Shown here: piece by piece, positions 24,531 to 32,930 of the stretch
Layout: each line of letters opens with the position of its first letter
Numbering within the stretch: position 1 is the first letter of the stretch
Assembly (NCBI GenBank): GCA_934591815.1
Contig: CAKTPV010000001.1
Coordinates: 124,001 to 188,000 of the forward strand
Length of the DNA stretch: 64,000 nucleotides
Reading direction: 5' to 3'
Origin: an uncultured Oscillospiraceae bacterium
GTDB lineage: Bacteria; Bacillota; Clostridia; Oscillospirales; Oscillospiraceae
Notes under the pieces: generated by a model
Databases searched by the model: none
Told to the model about the DNA's origin: nothing
What the model saw: only the letters and a program-made list of their open reading frames with translations
Made by a program: the position numbers and the translations under genes

Positions 24531-25010
24531 TCTGCATTATCCATGTGCCAACGTGACAGCGTATCCCGTATATTCGGGATAAAACGGAGGACGATCGGTT
24601 CTTTAGGGGATCTTATAAAATTGTTGAAGCATCCCTCTGCTGCCTACCTAGTTGTCGATGCAAGGAAATAGGTTTTATGGCTTTTCTGAAGCGTATCAAC
24701 GATATTAGTCATGGTAGTAACATTTAATGTTGCTATGCTTCACTCCAGATGAACCTCTAATTGTGTGGTATTAAAAATTTTTGGAGAAATGTGTAATATT
24801 TGTGAGTTCTGAATCAACATATTTATGAAGGCGAACCTACCTAACGTTAGTGTCCGGTTACAGGAATCAATGGGTACCTGCTTCCTGTGAATCGCAGAAT
24901 ATTAAACGAAAGGGGGCGTTATCAGAATAATCGATATTATGATACCCAAAGGAAAAGGTTCGACTTTGAAAACAAAACAATATTTGGAATTAGGAAAGGA
25001 AGGCGACATA
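24531..25010. other. 480-bp spacer before the secreted-protein/ABC transporter operon
   Basis: No supported gene. The short frames here lack ribosome sites. It probably contains the promoter of the operon starting at 25011; a TTGTG...TATTAAAAAT stretch near 24762-24780 is AT-rich but no clear -35/-10 pair with proper spacing was seen. Confidence 0.4.
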
Positions 25011-25475
25011 ATGGAAAAGAAGATTTTCAAGAGAGTATCCGTTCTGCTGATGGTGTGTATGCTGATGGCATCTACCGTGGTCTCTGCTTTTGCGGCAAAT
25101 GTCCAAGATACGGATTATTATGAGACAAATGTTACTGCTGGTAACGAAAGGCCGACTGCGAGCAGATACAAGACGAATACCAGCAAGGTCTATGTATATC
25201 CGTCTTATTCCCCCAGTTCAAGAACCATGGTAAAAACCATGTGCAAAGATGCTGGAGTAATTACGAATAAAACAAACACTTCTTTCGGCTATGCCGTGTT
25301 GACCAGCGGCACAAAGTATGCTATCAGCAATTTTGTGTATGAGCAGGGCGATTATACCACTGGTTATGGCGTCAACATGTGGCTTAGAATCTCTCCCACC
25401 GCTGGCAAGGGAACGTTACGGGGAGTCTGGAGTCCCGACTGGACAGGTGCCGGTACCGGGGTTGTTATTATTTAA
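25011..25475 (+). CDS. small secreted protein upstream of an ABC transporter, possible bacteriocin-like peptide
   Basis: 154 aa from ATG 25011; the frame is open earlier but AGGAAAGGAAGG precedes this Met. Signal peptide: VSVLLMVCMLMASTVVSAFAA. The mature part (~125 aa) is rich in Tyr, Ser, Thr and Gly with a single Cys and ends TGAGTGVVII. The size, secretion signal, Tyr/Trp-rich strands and a following operon of lipoprotein, two permeases and an ATPase recall lactococcin-972-like or DUF2712 systems, but I cannot confirm either. It has its own downstream hairpin at 25563, so it may be made in excess over the transporter. Confidence 0.7.
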   Translation: MEKKIFKRVSVLLMVCMLMASTVVSAFAANVQDTDYYETNVTAGNERPTASRYKTNTSKVYVYPSYSPSSRTMVKTMCKDAGVITNKTNTSFGYAVLTSGTKYAISNFVYEQGDYTTGYGVNMWLRISPTAGKGTLRGVWSPDWTGAGTGVVII

Positions 25476-25562
25476 CTCACATACGGTCATGCGGTCACTT
25501 TTGCAGATGGGCCAAATTTAGGTTATCTGCTCTAAACAGTAATTACATCAAATAACTGAAAG

Positions 25563-25617
25563 CAAGGGTTGCCAGAGATCATAGCACAAATGAAATCTGG
25601 CAACCTTCTTGTTTTGC
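25563..25617 (+). terminator. hairpin between secreted protein and transporter genes
   Basis: AAGGGTTGCCAGAGAT pairs imperfectly with ATCTGGCAACCTTCTT, with a short T-rich tail. It probably limits read-through from the secreted-protein gene into the transporter genes. Confidence 0.65.
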
Positions 25618-25654
25618 TTAATACGGAAGCGATATTTGGAGGAGTGCAATCCAT

Positions 25655-26344
25655 ATGATAAAACGAATAAGATCTTTAACTCTGATTTGCATAGCTCTGA
25701 TACTTGCACTATGCTCCTGTGCTCAGTCGCAGGTAAATAGTGACAGACTCACTGGCAGTGAAAAATCAGAAAACTCAAATCTGTCGAATTCAGAAGAAGT
25801 GGTTGACGAAAACGATACTATTCTTGGAAAATACGTGGATGCAGATAGGGTATTTAAGCAAGATGATTTCTTTGGATACGGCCATGTCAACTTCTATGTA
25901 AACGATATAAAACTGGCGGATAACATGTCAGATGCTGGGATCGATGAAGCAATCTATCAATTATCAGGCAGCCCTTCTTACGATTATTATATCACCGTAT
26001 CCCTCACTATAGAAAATGTAGATGTACCGGTAGATGATGGAACCATAGACGACGAGTTCGTCAAATCCCCTTTAATTAACAGTTTTCGCCTACATAGGCA
26101 GGCAAAAAACGATAATGACAGTAGGGATTATGAACTTGCATATTTTAATCGAGGTGGAGTAGCAAGTTCAGATACAAAACGATATTTTCAATATCAGTTG
26201 CCTAATATTGGCGAAACGTTAGATGCTGTAATTGGATTTGGATTATGGGATCATGAACTTTCTGACATTAGGAGCAATAACGATTCACTTTATTTGCGCA
26301 ATACATACATGCCAGGCATGATGCCGATTGAAGTAACGCTATGA
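25655..26344 (+). CDS. putative lipoprotein of the ABC transporter operon
   Basis: 229 aa. Lipoprotein signal: hydrophobic ICIALILALCSC with a Cys at the expected lipobox position (~residue 21-23). The mature part starts with a Ser/Asn-rich linker, then a domain containing FFGYGHVNFYVNDIKLAD and DYYITVSLTIENVDVPVDDG, which looks like a beta-sandwich. A GGAGG site lies upstream. Its stop overlaps the start of the first permease (ATGA). The domain may be related to the extracellular part of 28731-29369. Role could be substrate capture or immunity; unknown. Confidence 0.75.
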   Translation: MIKRIRSLTLICIALILALCSCAQSQVNSDRLTGSEKSENSNLSNSEEVVDENDTILGKYVDADRVFKQDDFFGYGHVNFYVNDIKLADNMSDAGIDEAIYQLSGSPSYDYYITVSLTIENVDVPVDDGTIDDEFVKSPLINSFRLHRQAKNDNDSRDYELAYFNRGGVASSDTKRYFQYQLPNIGETLDAVIGFGLWDHELSDIRSNNDSLYLRNTYMPGMMPIEVTL

Positions 26345-27207
26345 AAAATCTTTTGAAAATAGAACTGAATAAGGCTTTCTTCAGCAAATGGTTTGTAGTT
26401 GCTCTGCTGCTTGGTGTGGTGCTTGCGATCATCAGCGCATGGCAAACGGCAGTGGCCTTTTATGGAGAAAATGGGCCGCTTGCCTATATTGAATACTGCA
26501 TGGGCAAAAGTGTAATACCGAAAGATGGACTGGATGGTATGACTTTATACAACCGTTGGTTGGGGGCAACACTGGATATCGGTTCAGTAGCATTTTTCTA
26601 CCTCGTTCCGTTGCTTGCAGTGCTGCCCTGCGGTTGGAATCTCTCAGAGGAAATCAATAGCGGATATTTGAAGGTGGTCGTTCCGCGAATCGGTAGAAAA
26701 AGATTTTTCTCTGCAAAACTGCTAGCCGCATTTTTGTCCGGCGGTGCAGCCGTGGCCATACCGCTGCTTTTTAGCTTTGCTATTACAGCCGCCATCGTTC
26801 CAGCTATCACGCCGCATCCCTATAACAACATATACTACTGGGTATATCACGGCGATCTGCTCTCCTCGCTGGCGTTTTCCCATCCCCTTGTGTACGCGCT
26901 TATATATATCGTCATCGCATTCACATTTTCCGGGTGCTTTGCTTGCCTTCCGCTGCTCGTGGCTCTCCGCAGTGAAAAGCGCATTGCGGCATTGATAGTC
27001 CCCTATATCGCGGTGATATTGTGTGATGCCGCGCGCAATTTCCTCAACTACATCTGTTACATTGAGATCTCGCCGCTGAATCTCATGCGCTCATTGCCTC
27101 CGGAGAACGCATCAAAGCCCTTCGTCTTAATTTCGTGGCTGGTGATCTTCTCCGCCGTTATTCTCATTTTCGGCCTTAGAAAAGGGGTGAACCATGAAAT
27201 TGTTTAA
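26341..27207 (+). CDS. ABC-2-type transporter permease 1
   Basis: 288 aa with about six membrane segments (near 15-35, 75-95, 125-150, 175-200, 205-225, 260-280). The N-terminus KNLLKIELNKAFFSKWFVVALLLG is typical of ABC-2 permeases of the bacitracin/lantibiotic export type. The conserved GYLKVVVPRIGRKRFFSAKLLAA loop precedes a membrane segment. Overlaps permease 2 by 14 bp. Together with the ATPase at 28060 it would form an exporter or an immunity pump. Confidence 0.8.
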   Translation: MKNLLKIELNKAFFSKWFVVALLLGVVLAIISAWQTAVAFYGENGPLAYIEYCMGKSVIPKDGLDGMTLYNRWLGATLDIGSVAFFYLVPLLAVLPCGWNLSEEINSGYLKVVVPRIGRKRFFSAKLLAAFLSGGAAVAIPLLFSFAITAAIVPAITPHPYNNIYYWVYHGDLLSSLAFSHPLVYALIYIVIAFTFSGCFACLPLLVALRSEKRIAALIVPYIAVILCDAARNFLNYICYIEISPLNLMRSLPPENASKPFVLISWLVIFSAVILIFGLRKGVNHEIV

Positions 27208-28063
27208 GGCAATACGCTATGATCTCAGATTTGGTATATACGAATCAGGTAAACGGTATTTACTGATTGCTCTGTTTGCTGCATTTGTATTTGTGTGTCT
27301 GATTTTCGATATGGTTCACATATCCGTTTTCTTGACAGGTAATGTAAATGGCGTTTGGCGATTGCCTATTTCCCTTGGTGATGTCCTTTTATTCGAACTT
27401 GGAGGATATCTTCCAATATCGCAAAACATTGGGGAGGGATTCTCTTTCCCAACGATATGGTTTTTGTCAATCATCATTCCTTGCTATCTGACTCTCAGCT
27501 ATACTACCCGTGACTTGAGCGGCAGCGGTATACAAGTGATCACGCGCCTGCAAAGCAAGGGACGATGGTGGGTATCCAAATGCATTTTGAATGCAACCAC
27601 TATCATTCTTTACTATGCCGTCATTTACATAGTCATTGCCGCGCTTTGCCTTGTGTTCGGGTTTAGCCTCTCTTTTATGCCTGACGAAACAATGTTTTCG
27701 GCAGAGTTTAATGCAGTGTTCTTGGCATCGCAAACAACAAATTCCCAGATGTTCCTCGCCTTGTGCCTGATGCCCTGCATTACGACTGTGGCGCTAAGTT
27801 TGGCGCAAATGACGATAACCCTTTTCATAAAGCCCGCATTTGCCTACATTGTGACCTGTACTTATCTTGCAGCCAGCGTACTATGCGTTTATCCGTTTTT
27901 CATCACAAACTTCGCTATGCCGGTGCGTTCCTCGGCAGTTGGGGTCTATAATTTTGACCTTGGATCTTGCCTCGTTGGTGTAATCATTATCGTGCTGGCG
28001 GTGATTGCAATCGGCAGACATAGAATTTTGAGAATGGATATTCTGCAAGGAGGAAAAGAATGA
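27194..28063 (+). CDS. ABC-2-type transporter permease 2
   Basis: 289 aa, about six membrane segments (residues ~20-45, 85-110, 135-160, 185-210, 215-240, 255-275). The start KLFKAIRYDLRFGIYESGKRYLLIAL is similar to permease 1. Contains SYTTRDLSGSGIQVITRLQSKGRWWVSKCI before a membrane span, the equivalent of the permease 1 loop. It is coupled to permease 1 and, by 4 bp, to the ATPase, which suggests a heterodimeric channel. Confidence 0.8.
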   Translation: MKLFKAIRYDLRFGIYESGKRYLLIALFAAFVFVCLIFDMVHISVFLTGNVNGVWRLPISLGDVLLFELGGYLPISQNIGEGFSFPTIWFLSIIIPCYLTLSYTTRDLSGSGIQVITRLQSKGRWWVSKCILNATTIILYYAVIYIVIAALCLVFGFSLSFMPDETMFSAEFNAVFLASQTTNSQMFLALCLMPCITTVALSLAQMTITLFIKPAFAYIVTCTYLAASVLCVYPFFITNFAMPVRSSAVGVYNFDLGSCLVGVIIIVLAVIAIGRHRILRMDILQGGKE

Positions 28064-28734
28064 ATATCGTAGTTGACAATGTGACAAAGACTTTCGGAAA
28101 CACAAATGTAATTGAAGATATACGTATGGAGATGCAGTCAGGCCATGTATATGGTTTTCAGGGTATTAACGGCTGCGGCAAGACAATGCTGATGCGTCTG
28201 ATCTCCGGTTTGATCCACCCGACAAAGGGCCAAATTTTAATCGACGGTGAAGCACTGCACGGAGAGAACAGTTTTCCCAAAAGCATGGGACTGCTGATTG
28301 AAAATCCCGCCTTCCTCAACAGCTATTCGGGGTATCAGAATCTGGAAATGCTTGCCAGCATATCGGGAAAAATTGGGAAAGAGGAAGTCCTTCGGGCGTT
28401 GGAGCGAGTCGGTCTCTCGGAAAACGCCAACAAAAAGTATGGCAAATACTCCCTTGGAATGCGGCAGCGTCTCGGCATTGCATGCGCAATTATGGAACGA
28501 CCTGAGCTAATATTGTTGGACGAGCCGTTCATTTCGCTGGATGAAGCAGCGATCGATTTAGTAGCTGATATCATCCGTCAAGAGAAGGAACGTGGCGCGC
28601 TTATTATCCTCGCGTGCCATGATTATGGGTATCTAAGCGGAGCCTCAGACGAGATATTCAAACTTGTTGGCGGAAAGCTTGCCCATCACCTTACAAAGGG
28701 CGAAAACGATGTGTTTTCAGAGGTATCACAATGA
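28060..28734 (+). CDS. ABC transporter ATP-binding protein
   Basis: 224 aa. Walker A GINGCGKT, Q-loop near ENPAFLNSYSG, signature YSLGMRQRLGIA (LGMRQ in place of LSGGQ, as in bacitracin-type exporters), Walker B LILLDEPFISLD, and H-loop Cys-His in ACHDY. It hydrolyses ATP to drive the two permeases encoded immediately upstream. All key residues are present. Confidence 0.95.
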   Translation: MNIVVDNVTKTFGNTNVIEDIRMEMQSGHVYGFQGINGCGKTMLMRLISGLIHPTKGQILIDGEALHGENSFPKSMGLLIENPAFLNSYSGYQNLEMLASISGKIGKEEVLRALERVGLSENANKKYGKYSLGMRQRLGIACAIMERPELILLDEPFISLDEAAIDLVADIIRQEKERGALIILACHDYGYLSGASDEIFKLVGGKLAHHLTKGENDVFSEVSQ

Positions 28735-29369
28735 AGCGAAAATGGATCATTGGCGTTGCCATGGTTTTTCTGCTGATCGGCTATGTGTATAGGGTTTACA
28801 CAGTAAATACCTCAGATGCCGTGAAATATGCCACACCAACCGTGCTGAAGTATCAGTCCAGCGAGGCGGTTGAGCTGAAGCCCGGTTATTATAACATTGG
28901 CTATATTGATTTGAGCGGATATTATATCAACGTGACAGGGGCTCGCATCCAAAAAATGTCGGATTTCTTAGCTGCCATTGGCTGCGATGACTCATTTTAC
29001 GACGAACAGGGCATAGACCGTAAGTACCAATATGTTTATCTTGTTGATGCCTCCTTTTGGTTTGACGGCGATAACGACCCATTGAACAATGCAGTTGATT
29101 TGACGAGCTTTAAGCTGGTAGGTGATGATTATTACTGTGACTTCAGCTTTGAGGTCAATTCGCTGGCAGGGGTCAACCCTATTCTTGAGGGGAACAGTAT
29201 GTTTTCCATTGGCAGTGGCAAGCGCATTGAGCTGCAAATGCCTTTTCTTGTTGATTCGGAGTCCGTCAATGGCACTTCAGAAAACTATCTTCTGTCACAC
29301 CCACCAAAGCTTATGGTTTCACAGTACCCGTATGAGGTATATGTATCGCTGCCGGCAGCAAATAGCTGA
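28731..29369 (+). CDS. membrane-anchored extracellular protein, last gene of ABC operon
   Basis: 212 aa. An N-terminal membrane anchor (WIIGVAMVFLLIGYVYRVY) is followed by a ~185-residue outside domain rich in aromatic and acidic residues (YYNIGYIDLSGYYINVTGARI, DASFWFDGDNDP). The start overlaps the ATPase stop by 4 bp. Parallels the lipoprotein at the head of the operon: both could face outward to bind the exported peptide. No family recognised. Confidence 0.75.
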   Translation: MKRKWIIGVAMVFLLIGYVYRVYTVNTSDAVKYATPTVLKYQSSEAVELKPGYYNIGYIDLSGYYINVTGARIQKMSDFLAAIGCDDSFYDEQGIDRKYQYVYLVDASFWFDGDNDPLNNAVDLTSFKLVGDDYYCDFSFEVNSLAGVNPILEGNSMFSIGSGKRIELQMPFLVDSESVNGTSENYLLSHPPKLMVSQYPYEVYVSLPAANS

Positions 29370-29604
29370 CAACACGGCATGAGCGCAATGCCCTCAAACC
29401 GGCATTAAAACGGATGCGGCCGCGAATTCATTGTGCTCGGTATGTATTACCCCAAGAAGAGAAGCGTAAGGTAAAACTATAGGAAACGACCGCATATTCA
29501 TCATAGTCACTGAAGAAAAAAAGAGGCAGGTACGAGTGTTGATAGCTCTCGTCCCTGCGTCTTTTGTTTCATGGTCTGGCTCTATGCCGAATATAAACCG
29601 CTAT
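29370..29604. other. 235-bp intergenic region with terminator and linker-like sequence
   Basis: Convergent gap between the ABC operon and the sortase cluster. GCGGCCGCGAATTC (29416-29429) is a NotI site followed by an EcoRI site. A 10-codon frame from ATG 29441 (MYYPKKRSVR) follows. A hairpin with arms AGAGGCAGGTACGAG and CTCGTCCCTGCGTCTT near 29524-29564 with T-rich tail is a probable terminator for the plus-strand operon and perhaps also for the sortase cluster. Confidence 0.5.
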
Positions 29605-30291
29605 TCACGTATTGACGCAATTCCGTACACAGTACACCACATACCTCTCCCGTCCGCCGTTGGCGTAGGGATGACAGGTCAACAGCGTCAGCAGGTCGCG
29701 GTTCGGTTGAATTTTGATTTTCTCTACCTCGTGGGGCTGGATGATCTGAATGTCAGCTACGGTGTAGGTCAGCGTCTCCCATAGATTTGTCAGCGTAACG
29801 GTATCTCCCACCTGCAAGCGGTCGATATGCCGGAAGTAGTCCGCACCTCTCCATCCTCGGTGGCCAGCGATAACACAGTTGGTGTTATCTCCGCCGATGG
29901 GTGCGGAGGTATTGCCCAGCACTGCCGCGCCTGCGGCAAGGTGAGCATCGGACGCGCCTAAGTAAACGGGCATGGTCATCTCTATGGTAGGTATCTCCAG
30001 CACGCCTATGATCTCATCCTCGACACTGTAGGCAGTCAAGTCGGCGGCGGGCTCCTCGCAGGCTTCAAGGTCGGTGAGGTTGCACTGCTTTTCCGCGTAA
30101 AGCTGCCGGTTGTACTCCTGTAGAGCCGCCAACAGCTCAGGGTGCTGCTCCGGCTTTCGTTCTTTGAGGAAGCTCTGCACGGCAGTGTCTGTATCGGCTT
30201 GCAGCCTATGTCCTGTGAACACCGGCCACAGCATCACACAGATGCCCGCCACCGCCAGCAACGCCGCAAGTATGAAGGATGTCTTACGCAT
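29605..30291 (-). CDS. sortase (second sortase of the pilus cluster)
   Basis: 228 aa. One N-terminal membrane anchor (FILAALLAVAGICVMLWPVF). Sortase core: EIPTIEMTMPVYLGASDAHLAAGAAVLGNTSAPIGGDNTNCVIAGHRG with the catalytic His in AGHRG, LTLLTCHPY with the catalytic Cys, and an Arg in GGRERYVVYC. No C-terminal membrane segment, unlike the class C enzyme next to it, so it looks class A/D-like. It overlaps that gene by 8 bp and has AAGGAGG upstream. It could anchor the finished pilus to the wall. Confidence 0.88.
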   Translation of the reverse strand: MRKTSFILAALLAVAGICVMLWPVFTGHRLQADTDTAVQSFLKERKPEQHPELLAALQEYNRQLYAEKQCNLTDLEACEEPAADLTAYSVEDEIIGVLEIPTIEMTMPVYLGASDAHLAAGAAVLGNTSAPIGGDNTNCVIAGHRGWRGADYFRHIDRLQVGDTVTLTNLWETLTYTVADIQIIQPHEVEKIKIQPNRDLLTLLTCHPYANGGRERYVVYCVRNCVNT

Positions 30292-31099
30292 GGCGCACCC
30301 TCCTTACCAAAAAGTAAGCACCACCGATTACCGCCACCGCGCCAAGGCCGATGGCCAGGCCGGTAAGGTAGTGCCGTGTCCATGAGGATGCGGCTGGTTT
30401 TTCTGCGGCGGCAGTGATTGCCTGTTCGGGGGTGTACGGAATGCGGTGGCCTCGTACCAGCAGCCTGTGCGTGTTGATGCCAAACGGCGTGCAGGTCACC
30501 AACGTGACCAAATCCTTGCCATCCGCAATTTGCAGCAGACTCGTGTCCGTGGGCAATACCGTGTTGATGCTGTCCACTTTGTATGCCAGCGTATCGCCCA
30601 GCACATGAATGTAAAACGTGTCGCCCGCTGCAAGCTGGTCGATGTCCGAAAACAGCTTAGAACTCGCCAGTCCGCTGTGGGCCGACAGCACCGCGTGGGT
30701 GCTGCTGCCGCCTACCGGCAGAGATGTACCGACCACATGACCCACGGCACGCTCCAGCGTTTCCGCGTCCGTGCCGTGCTGCACGGGCAGATACACGTTG
30801 ATTTTAGAGATGTCCACATAGGCCATGACACCGCCCACCGTGAGCTGCCGGGCATACGCCAAGGGAGGGGCGGATGTCCCTCCCTCAGTGATAGCTGCGC
30901 CGGACAGCATAGCGTTGTACTGCTGTGCGGCTTCACGCTGGGCGGTCAGCTCGGTTTTGTCGGTGTCTTCGATGGCGGCGGTATAAGTGGTTTCTATGTC
31001 CGAATGATACCTTTCGCTCAGAAGTTCTCCCACCAATGGGTAAAGCAAAAGCCCCAGCGCCATAACGCCGCAAGCCGCCGCCAGTAACCAGCGTTTCAC
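30284..31099 (-). CDS. class C sortase (pilus polymerase)
   Basis: 271 aa starting at GTG (31097-31099), which overlaps the pilin stop. N-terminal anchor, SAHSG with the catalytic His, VTLVTCTPFGINTHRLLVRG with the catalytic Cys and Arg, and a C-terminal membrane segment (LTGLAIGLGAVAVIGGAYFLV). These are hallmarks of class C enzymes that link pilin subunits through Lys. The weak ribosome site suggests translation by coupling to the pilin gene. Confidence 0.92.
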   Translation of the reverse strand: MKRWLLAAACGVMALGLLLYPLVGELLSERYHSDIETTYTAAIEDTDKTELTAQREAAQQYNAMLSGAAITEGGTSAPPLAYARQLTVGGVMAYVDISKINVYLPVQHGTDAETLERAVGHVVGTSLPVGGSSTHAVLSAHSGLASSKLFSDIDQLAAGDTFYIHVLGDTLAYKVDSINTVLPTDTSLLQIADGKDLVTLVTCTPFGINTHRLLVRGHRIPYTPEQAITAAAEKPAASSWTRHYLTGLAIGLGAVAVIGGAYFLVRRVRHA

Positions 31100-32928
31100 T
31101 GCTCGTTCTTGTGCTTACGGCTGCGGATCACGATAAACGCCGCCGCGCCCAGCAGAGCCACTCCGCCGATAGTGAACATCCACGTGCCATAGCCGCCTGT
31201 CTTGGGCAGGTCGAAGCCGGGGTTGTTGACCACAGTCAGCGGCACAATGGCGTTGCCGTCCGTCATGCTGACATCCTTGCCGTTGACGGTGGCGGAGGCG
31301 GTCAGCAGCTTAGTGCCGCACTTCTCACACTGGCCGCTCTCAGCGGTCTTGATAACGATTTTGACCGCTTCCTTCAGCAGCACATAGCCCTTGTCGGTGG
31401 CAATTTCGGTCAGAGAATAGGTGTCGTCCTCCAGCCCCTTGACCACGATGTGGCCGCTGCCGTTGGGAACAAAGGTGGTAGCATCGGACTTCTTGGAGGC
31501 AAAGCCCTTGGCGTAGTACACGCCGTCCTTCTGTTCGGCAATCACGAATACATTATCGGTGTCATTGTGCAGCCTAAACTTCACATTTCGCAGGTTGCCG
31601 CCGTTGTCAGAGAACTGCTTGAGAACGTCAATGCCGTAGGTGTAGACATGGCAGCAATCCTTGAGGGTGTCAAAATAGGTAGTGTTGGTACGCTTCCAAG
31701 TCAGTACGACCTCGTTGGGGTTGTCGGTATCACCCATCTTGGCGTCGGCAGTCAGGGTGGCGGCATAGGAGATACGCATGGTGCAGTCAGAGTAGCCGCG
31801 CTTGACGCTGTCGGTATATACGGTGGTCGCCTCGTTGATCTCGCTCAGACCGGTATCGGTCATGCGGATGGTTATGGTGTTGGCTGCGTCATCGTAGGTC
31901 ACGGTGAACTTGCCGGAGTTTTCATCCCATGTGGTGATCTTGTCGGTGCAGCCAGCGCCCTTAAAGAACTCGATAACCACGTCGTTCTTGTTGTAGCGAA
32001 TGCCCTTGGACATGGTATCGACGTAAGTATACTCGCTGAGAGCGGAAGCCTTGGAGGTAATCGTGGGCAGGGTGCTGATGATCTGATAGTCCACGGTGTC
32101 ACCGATAGATGCGGACGCGGTATGCTCGTAACCATCGGTGATGTCGGTCAGGCTGCCGTTGTTCTTGCCGGTGGAGTTCTTGGCCTCACGCACGGTCTTT
32201 TCGAGGTCAGGATTTCCGGCCTGATTCTTGGGGTAAACGGTCACATCGTAATTCCATGCCGTGCCGTCGATGGTGGTCATGGGCAGGGACACGAGGAAAG
32301 GATTGCAGGTGCTGGTGACATTTTCAGGGACGCGAGTCTCCACGACAAGGTACAATCCCTGCTCCATATTGGAAGCAGAAGTGTGTCCGGTGGCATCCGT
32401 CTCGGGCATAGCCACGCCGCTCTTCACAGCCGTTTCCAGAGCATTTTTCACTGTAGTGGCGTTGGCAGCCAGTGCAGCGGCCAGCTTGTTGTTCAGCATA
32501 TCGCTGGTGAAGTAGTTGACGCCGCCTTTGGCCTTGTGAGCGTCTGCGCCGGTCATGCCGATGGCGGACAGTACGGCATTGGAGCGCGCAGAGCCATCGA
32601 AGCCATACAGCACATCTACCGTGCGCTGACCGTCTACCAATTCGTTGCTCATGGCGATGTCGGCCACGCGGAGGTAAGTAAACTCCACACCTTGGATGGC
32701 ATACTTTGCCAGCTTGTCCACGACGGCATCATCATGCAGGCCGGTAGAAACATAGGATTCGGCATCCCATGCACCCTCTGCGCTGGCCGTGGTGATATCG
32801 TACTTATAGATGTTCATCGATGCCTTTTTGCTGGGGTCGATGGTAGGTTCTGCGAACGCTGTGGTGATAAGGCCCAGAGCCATGATAGCGACCATGAGCA
32901 TGGCCAATACGCGATGGATCTTTTTCAT
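31096..32928 (-). CDS. LPxTG major pilin subunit (SpaH/EbpB-like)
   Basis: 610 aa, with AAAAGGAG before the start. Signal peptide (VLAMLMVAIMALGLITTAFA). The pilin motif NYDVTVYPKNQ contains the Lys used for polymerisation (about residue 234). An E-box occurs in LEDDTYSLTEIA (about residue 510), expected to support isopeptide bonds. The sorting signal is LPKTG near residue 574, then a membrane segment and KHKNEQ. A predicted D2-type backbone domain with isopeptide bond lies between. It is the substrate of the class C sortase encoded immediately downstream. Confidence 0.92.
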   Translation of the reverse strand: MKKIHRVLAMLMVAIMALGLITTAFAEPTIDPSKKASMNIYKYDITTASAEGAWDAESYVSTGLHDDAVVDKLAKYAIQGVEFTYLRVADIAMSNELVDGQRTVDVLYGFDGSARSNAVLSAIGMTGADAHKAKGGVNYFTSDMLNNKLAAALAANATTVKNALETAVKSGVAMPETDATGHTSASNMEQGLYLVVETRVPENVTSTCNPFLVSLPMTTIDGTAWNYDVTVYPKNQAGNPDLEKTVREAKNSTGKNNGSLTDITDGYEHTASASIGDTVDYQIISTLPTITSKASALSEYTYVDTMSKGIRYNKNDVVIEFFKGAGCTDKITTWDENSGKFTVTYDDAANTITIRMTDTGLSEINEATTVYTDSVKRGYSDCTMRISYAATLTADAKMGDTDNPNEVVLTWKRTNTTYFDTLKDCCHVYTYGIDVLKQFSDNGGNLRNVKFRLHNDTDNVFVIAEQKDGVYYAKGFASKKSDATTFVPNGSGHIVVKGLEDDTYSLTEIATDKGYVLLKEAVKIVIKTAESGQCEKCGTKLLTASATVNGKDVSMTDGNAIVPLTVVNNPGFDLPKTGGYGTWMFTIGGVALLGAAAFIVIRSRKHKNEQ

Positions 32929-32930
32929 GT

